From assembly GCA_003445895.1 (NCBI GenBank), contig DMCD01000188.1, positions 1-8,173 on the forward strand: a stretch of 8,173 nt of DNA, in the 5' to 3' direction. The DNA comes from Lachnoclostridium sp. GTDB lineage: Bacteria > Bacillota > Clostridia > Lachnospirales > Lachnospiraceae. The notes beneath the pieces are model-generated. The model searched no databases, was not told the DNA's origin, and worked only from the letters and a program-made list of their open reading frames with translations. How positions within the stretch are numbered: position 1 is the stretch's first letter; the number at the start of each line of letters is the position of its first letter. Positions 6,304 to 8,173 of this stretch are shown in pieces. The translations under genes were made by a program, and so were the position numbers.

Positions 6304-6686
6304 TAACACGTCTTCTTCTGTCCATGCTGGTGTCCTTTCTGCTGACGGAAGCGGTGGAACTGGGCTGCGCATGGCTGCTCGGTCTACGGCGGCGGGAGGG
6401 CGCGGGACTTATCTTTCTTGCAAACCTCATGACCAATCCGGCGGTGGTTCTCATCAGCACCCTGCTTCCCATGCGGACGCCCCTCTGGGTCACGAAGAAC
6501 CTGGTGCTGGGGATTCTTGAGGTCCTCGCCTGGCTGGCGGAGTCTCTCCTGTATGCCCATGGCAGGGAGAGTATCCGGGAAATGGTTCCGATGCGCTTAA
6601 GTCACCGGGCCGGACCGTATCTTTTATCGGGAATACTGAATGCCTGTTCCTTCGGGGCGGGCCTGATTCTGAATCATATTATGTAA
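6300..6686 (+). CDS. Small integral membrane protein, unknown function
   Basis: A 128-residue protein I cannot assign to a family. It has four likely membrane segments (about 3-26, 36-57, 65-85, 106-127) and little soluble sequence apart from a charged loop at 86-104 (HGRESIREMVPMRLSHR). ANLMTNPAVVLI (42-53), with its Asn and Pro inside a membrane helix, is the most motif-like part and could line a substrate path. The start overlaps the stop of the MFS-type gene by ATGA and lies just behind the purine-rich GGAGGAGAGGAG, so the two proteins are translationally coupled. They may form a complex or serve one process. A small accessory subunit of the transporter is a reasonable guess with no direct support. 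Confidence 0.7.
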   Translation: MITRLLLSMLVSFLLTEAVELGCAWLLGLRRREGAGLIFLANLMTNPAVVLISTLLPMRTPLWVTKNLVLGILEVLAWLAESLLYAHGRESIREMVPMRLSHRAGPYLLSGILNACSFGAGLILNHIM

Positions 6687-6713
6687 CCATTTGCGGCAGC
6701 GCCCTGCGGGATG

Positions 6714-6725
6714 TGCACGCGTGCA
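6714..6725. repeat. 12-bp perfect palindrome between the membrane protein and SH3 genes
   Basis: TGCACGCGTGCA is a perfect palindrome in the 78-nt gap before the SH3-domain gene, about 40 nt upstream of its ribosome binding site. It may be an operator or chance in GC-rich DNA. I see no convincing promoter in this gap, so the SH3 gene may depend on read-through from the alr operon. Confidence 0.3.
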
Positions 6726-6767
6726 GTACAGGCGGGCGTGTCATCGAAGGGTAAGGGAGGAATCATG

Positions 6768-7388
6768 ATGAAAAAGAATTGTGCAGCAGCTGTGAAAAAA
6801 CTGGTGTGTCTCGGACTTGCGGCATCGCTCATGTGCAGTGCCCCCTTCGCGATGGAGGCGCGGGCGGATGCGGCCGTGGAGGGATTCTGGAACACTGCCT
6901 ATGATGTGGATTACTATGTGGAGGTCAGTGCGCCTGACGGGGGCGTCAATTTCCGCAGCGGTGCCGGCGTAGAATACGGTAAAATCTTAAATTCCATGAT
7001 TCCCAACGGAACCATGCTGCATATCGAGATGGAAGCCCGGGCGGACAACGGCAAGATGTGGGGACAGACCCAGTACCAGGGTTACTGGGGATGGGTTGCC
7101 CTGAGTCAGACGAAAAAGACAAACGGCGGACATACGCCGCCGGCAGCTGCCACCGCGGCGGCAGAGACCCAGGCCCAGCAGTCCTACGGCATCGGCCGCG
7201 TGGTGGAGACAGAGCCGGAGACCGCAGCCCCGTCCTACGGCATCGGCCGTGTGGTGGAGACCGAACCGGAGACACAGCCGTGGACAGAGCCGGCGGTGCC
7301 TGCGCCGGATGTTACACCGGCGGATGTCAGCTTCAGCTTAAAGCAGCTGGTTCTGCATCTTCTGGAATTGACATTCTTTCTTCCCTAA
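6768..7388 (+). CDS. Secreted SH3-domain protein with repeat-containing Pro/Glu/Thr linker
   Basis: A 206-residue exported protein. A signal peptide with basic start and hydrophobic core (about 8-29) probably ends at ARA|D (33/34). Residues about 50-114 form a bacterial SH3 (SH3_3) domain, seen in GGVNFRSGAGVEYGKIL, the IPNGT turn and YQGYWGWVALSQ; such domains commonly bind the cell wall. A linker rich in Ala, Pro, Thr and Glu follows, containing two tandem 17-residue units that begin SYGIGRVVETEPET (139-172). The protein ends in an unusual hydrophobic tail, LKQLVLHLLELTFFLP. No enzymatic domain is present, so it may be a wall-binding or scaffold protein, or a shortened enzyme. AGGGAGG (6754-6760) favours ATG 6768 (7-nt spacing) or the adjacent 6765. 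MEARAD occurs twice, at the signal-peptide end and inside the SH3 domain, possibly by chance. Confidence 0.82.
   Translation: MKKNCAAAVKKLVCLGLAASLMCSAPFAMEARADAAVEGFWNTAYDVDYYVEVSAPDGGVNFRSGAGVEYGKILNSMIPNGTMLHIEMEARADNGKMWGQTQYQGYWGWVALSQTKKTNGGHTPPAAATAAAETQAQQSYGIGRVVETEPETAAPSYGIGRVVETEPETQPWTEPAVPAPDVTPADVSFSLKQLVLHLLELTFFLP
7182..7283 (+). repeat. 51-bp tandem repeat, two copies, in the SH3 protein linker
   Basis: Copy 1 is 7182-7232 and copy 2 is 7233-7283. The first 14 codons encode identical residues (SYGIGRVVETEPET), yet four third-codon bases differ, so every change is synonymous. The last three codons differ in residue (AAP versus QPW). The duplication is in frame and lies entirely in the linker. 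Confidence 0.9.
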
Positions 7389-7396
7389 AATTTAAG
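7368..7396 (+). promoter_or_regulatory. Candidate promoter P1 for the lipoprotein gene
   Basis: A perfect TTGACA (7368-7373) is followed after 17 nt by TTTAAG (7391-7396), four of six matches to the -10 consensus. The -35 lies inside the last codons of the SH3 gene. The start would be near 7403, inside the hairpin at 7395-7424, giving a leader of about 105 nt. Confidence 0.45.
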
Positions 7397-7424
7397 AAGT
7401 CGGAAACAGTATTTTCAGACTTCT
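7395..7424. repeat. Imperfect hairpin between the SH3 gene and the lipoprotein gene
   Basis: AGAAGTC (7395-7401) pairs with GACTTCT (7418-7424). After one mismatch, GAAA pairs with TTTC around a 6-nt loop. It begins 6 nt after the SH3 stop. No T-run follows, so terminator function is doubtful. Its position between two promoter candidates also fits an operator or leader structure. Confidence 0.5.
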
Positions 7425-7425
7425 A

Positions 7426-7434
7426 TGGTATAAC
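7426..7434 (+). promoter_or_regulatory. Candidate extended -10 promoter P2 for the lipoprotein gene
   Basis: TGGTATAAC is a good extended -10 element directly after the hairpin. The hexamer 17 nt upstream (ACAGTA, 7406-7411) is a poor -35, which extended -10 promoters can tolerate. The start would be near 7441, about 69 nt before the lipoprotein ATG. Confidence 0.45.
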
Positions 7435-7509
7435 ATTCATAGTAGATCAAAAATCCTGAACAATATGAAAGTAAGGATCAGATTAACACAGTCCAGGAGG
7501 AATAGTAAA

Positions 7510-8088
7510 ATGAGAAAAGTTTCGCGCATGATTCGTATCGGCGTTCTGGCAGCGGCTCTCGCAGCCATGACGCTCACAGTCAGTGCCTGCGGTAAGAAAA
7601 AACAGCAGCCGGAAGTCACCGAGGTGACAGAACCGACGGCAGCAGTGGGAGAGACCACTGTGGAAGAGAGCACAGAGGCCATCACCATCGAGTCTGAGGA
7701 ATCCACAGCGGAGACCAGGCCCGGTTCCGATCCGGAACTCACGGATATCCTGAATGATATCAATATCAACTTCTCGGAAGGCGGCCAGGCGGGCATTTCC
7801 CTGCGAGCAGCGAAGCGGGCAGCAGAGCTGATGAACTGGTATGTGGAGAAGAAGCCCAGCGGCGACGTGATCATGAAGACCACCGAGAATTTCTATGACG
7901 GCATCACCAATCAGAAGGGATTCCTCACCGGCCTGGAGATGATTTACAGCTCCGCGAAGGAAATCTCCGGCAAGGACGGCGCAGCCCTTCTTTCCGACGC
8001 CGGCTATGAGGGCGAGATCAACTGGACCCTGGACGACGTGAACCACCTGTTCAACGCCATCTTCGAGGGCAGCGGGCAGAAGAAGTAA
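7510..8088 (+). CDS. Lipoprotein with Thr/Glu-rich stalk and unrecognised C-terminal domain
   Basis: A 192-residue exported lipoprotein. The signal peptide (1-26) has a basic start, a hydrophobic core, and the lipobox VSAC, with Cys27 the lipid-modified residue. Residues about 31-74 form an acidic, disordered stalk rich in Thr and Glu. Residues about 75-188 look like a small mostly helical folded domain (RAAKRAAELMNWYVEK, GFLTGLEMIYSSAKEI, LDDVNHLFNAIFEG) that I do not recognise. No catalytic motif stands out. AGGAGG (7495-7500) with 9-nt spacing fixes the start at 7510; the in-frame ATG at 7465 has no ribosome binding site and would spoil the signal peptide. The gene probably has its own promoter and is followed by a strong terminator. 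The stalk resembles the linker of the SH3 protein in composition, so both may span the wall. Confidence 0.8.
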   Translation: MRKVSRMIRIGVLAAALAAMTLTVSACGKKKQQPEVTEVTEPTAAVGETTVEESTEAITIESEESTAETRPGSDPELTDILNDININFSEGGQAGISLRAAKRAAELMNWYVEKKPSGDVIMKTTENFYDGITNQKGFLTGLEMIYSSAKEISGKDGAALLSDAGYEGEINWTLDDVNHLFNAIFEGSGQKK

Positions 8089-8110
8089 GTCAGAAATCCT
8101 TTTATAAAAT

Positions 8111-8173
8111 AAGAGAACCCACCGCTTAAAAGCGCCTGTCGGGCACGCTTTTTCGCGGTGGGTTCTCTTGTTT
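8111..8173 (+). terminator. Long intrinsic terminator after the lipoprotein gene
   Basis: AAGAGAACCCACCGC (8111-8125) and GCGGTGGGTTCTCTT (8155-8169) form a perfect 15-bp stem. A second nested stem, AAAAGCG (8128-8134) with CGCTTTT (8146-8152), lies inside the loop. The T-rich tail starts as CTTGTTT and runs to the window edge. On the minus strand the stem is followed by ATTTTAT, so it may also stop a convergent transcript from beyond the window. Confidence 0.85.

Noticed and set aside
5137..6372. Open minus-strand frame of 411 codons opposite the MFS-type gene
   Set aside because: Low-complexity, charged translation with many Arg, His and Gln, no domain, no ribosome binding site. It is the antisense shadow of a GC-rich membrane-protein gene.
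6711..6764. Upstream in-frame start for the SH3 protein
   Set aside because: It would add 18 residues before the signal peptide and lacks a ribosome binding site; AGGGAGG directs the start to 6765/6768.
7058..7459. Overlapping + strand frame of 133 codons in the SH3 gene
   Set aside because: Gly/Arg-rich out-of-frame reading of the repeat region with no start signal. It was also checked as the continuation of a frameshifted SH3 protein and shows no recognisable domain.
7465..7509. Upstream in-frame start for the lipoprotein
   Set aside because: No ribosome binding site, and the added residues would precede an otherwise normal lipoprotein signal; AGGAGG at 7495-7500 marks 7510.

Overview
The window looks like chromosomal DNA of a Gram-positive, moderately GC-rich member of the Clostridia, most likely Lachnospiraceae-like. 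This placement is inference from gene content and style: strong AGGAGG-type ribosome binding sites, sigma-A-like promoters with extended -10 elements, an LTA-synthase-type sulfatase-fold enzyme, and secreted proteins with Thr/Glu/Pro-rich linkers. No marker gene fixes the taxon. All protein-coding genes lie on the + strand, and most concern the cell envelope.

Region 1 (1-2720) is a three-gene unit behind a good promoter (28-56): a membrane-anchored lysozyme-like (CwlT-type) muramidase, an LTA synthase/phosphoglycerol-transferase-like membrane enzyme that overlaps it by ATGA, and a GtrA-family membrane protein. Together they suggest remodelling of peptidoglycan and addition of phosphoglycerol or lipid-carried sugar to a surface polymer.

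Region 2 (2721-2984) is a gene-free, structure-rich interval. It holds an 8-bp inverted repeat, a GC-rich hairpin whose T-tract lies on the minus strand, a perfect 12-bp inverted repeat, and two back-to-back promoter-like elements. The + promoter serves the alr operon. Read on the minus strand, the interval looks like a short regulatory RNA of about 75 nt with a C-rich loop, a TCCTCC linker and an intrinsic terminator. This is the most interesting candidate in the window.

Region 3 (2985-6686) is a compact four-gene run: alanine racemase, a GHMP sugar kinase of the heptose-7-phosphate-kinase type (ATGA overlap), a 12-segment MFS-type transporter (32-nt gap), and a 128-residue membrane protein (ATGA overlap). 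The racemase supplies D-alanine for peptidoglycan. The kinase substrate and the transporter cargo are unknown.

Region 4 (6687-8173) encodes two exported proteins. The first is an SH3-domain protein with a 51-bp tandem repeat in its linker. The second is a lipoprotein with a Thr/Glu-rich stalk and an unrecognised C-terminal domain, with its own promoter candidates. The window closes with a long intrinsic terminator. I saw no tRNA, rRNA, CRISPR array, insertion sequence or phage gene.
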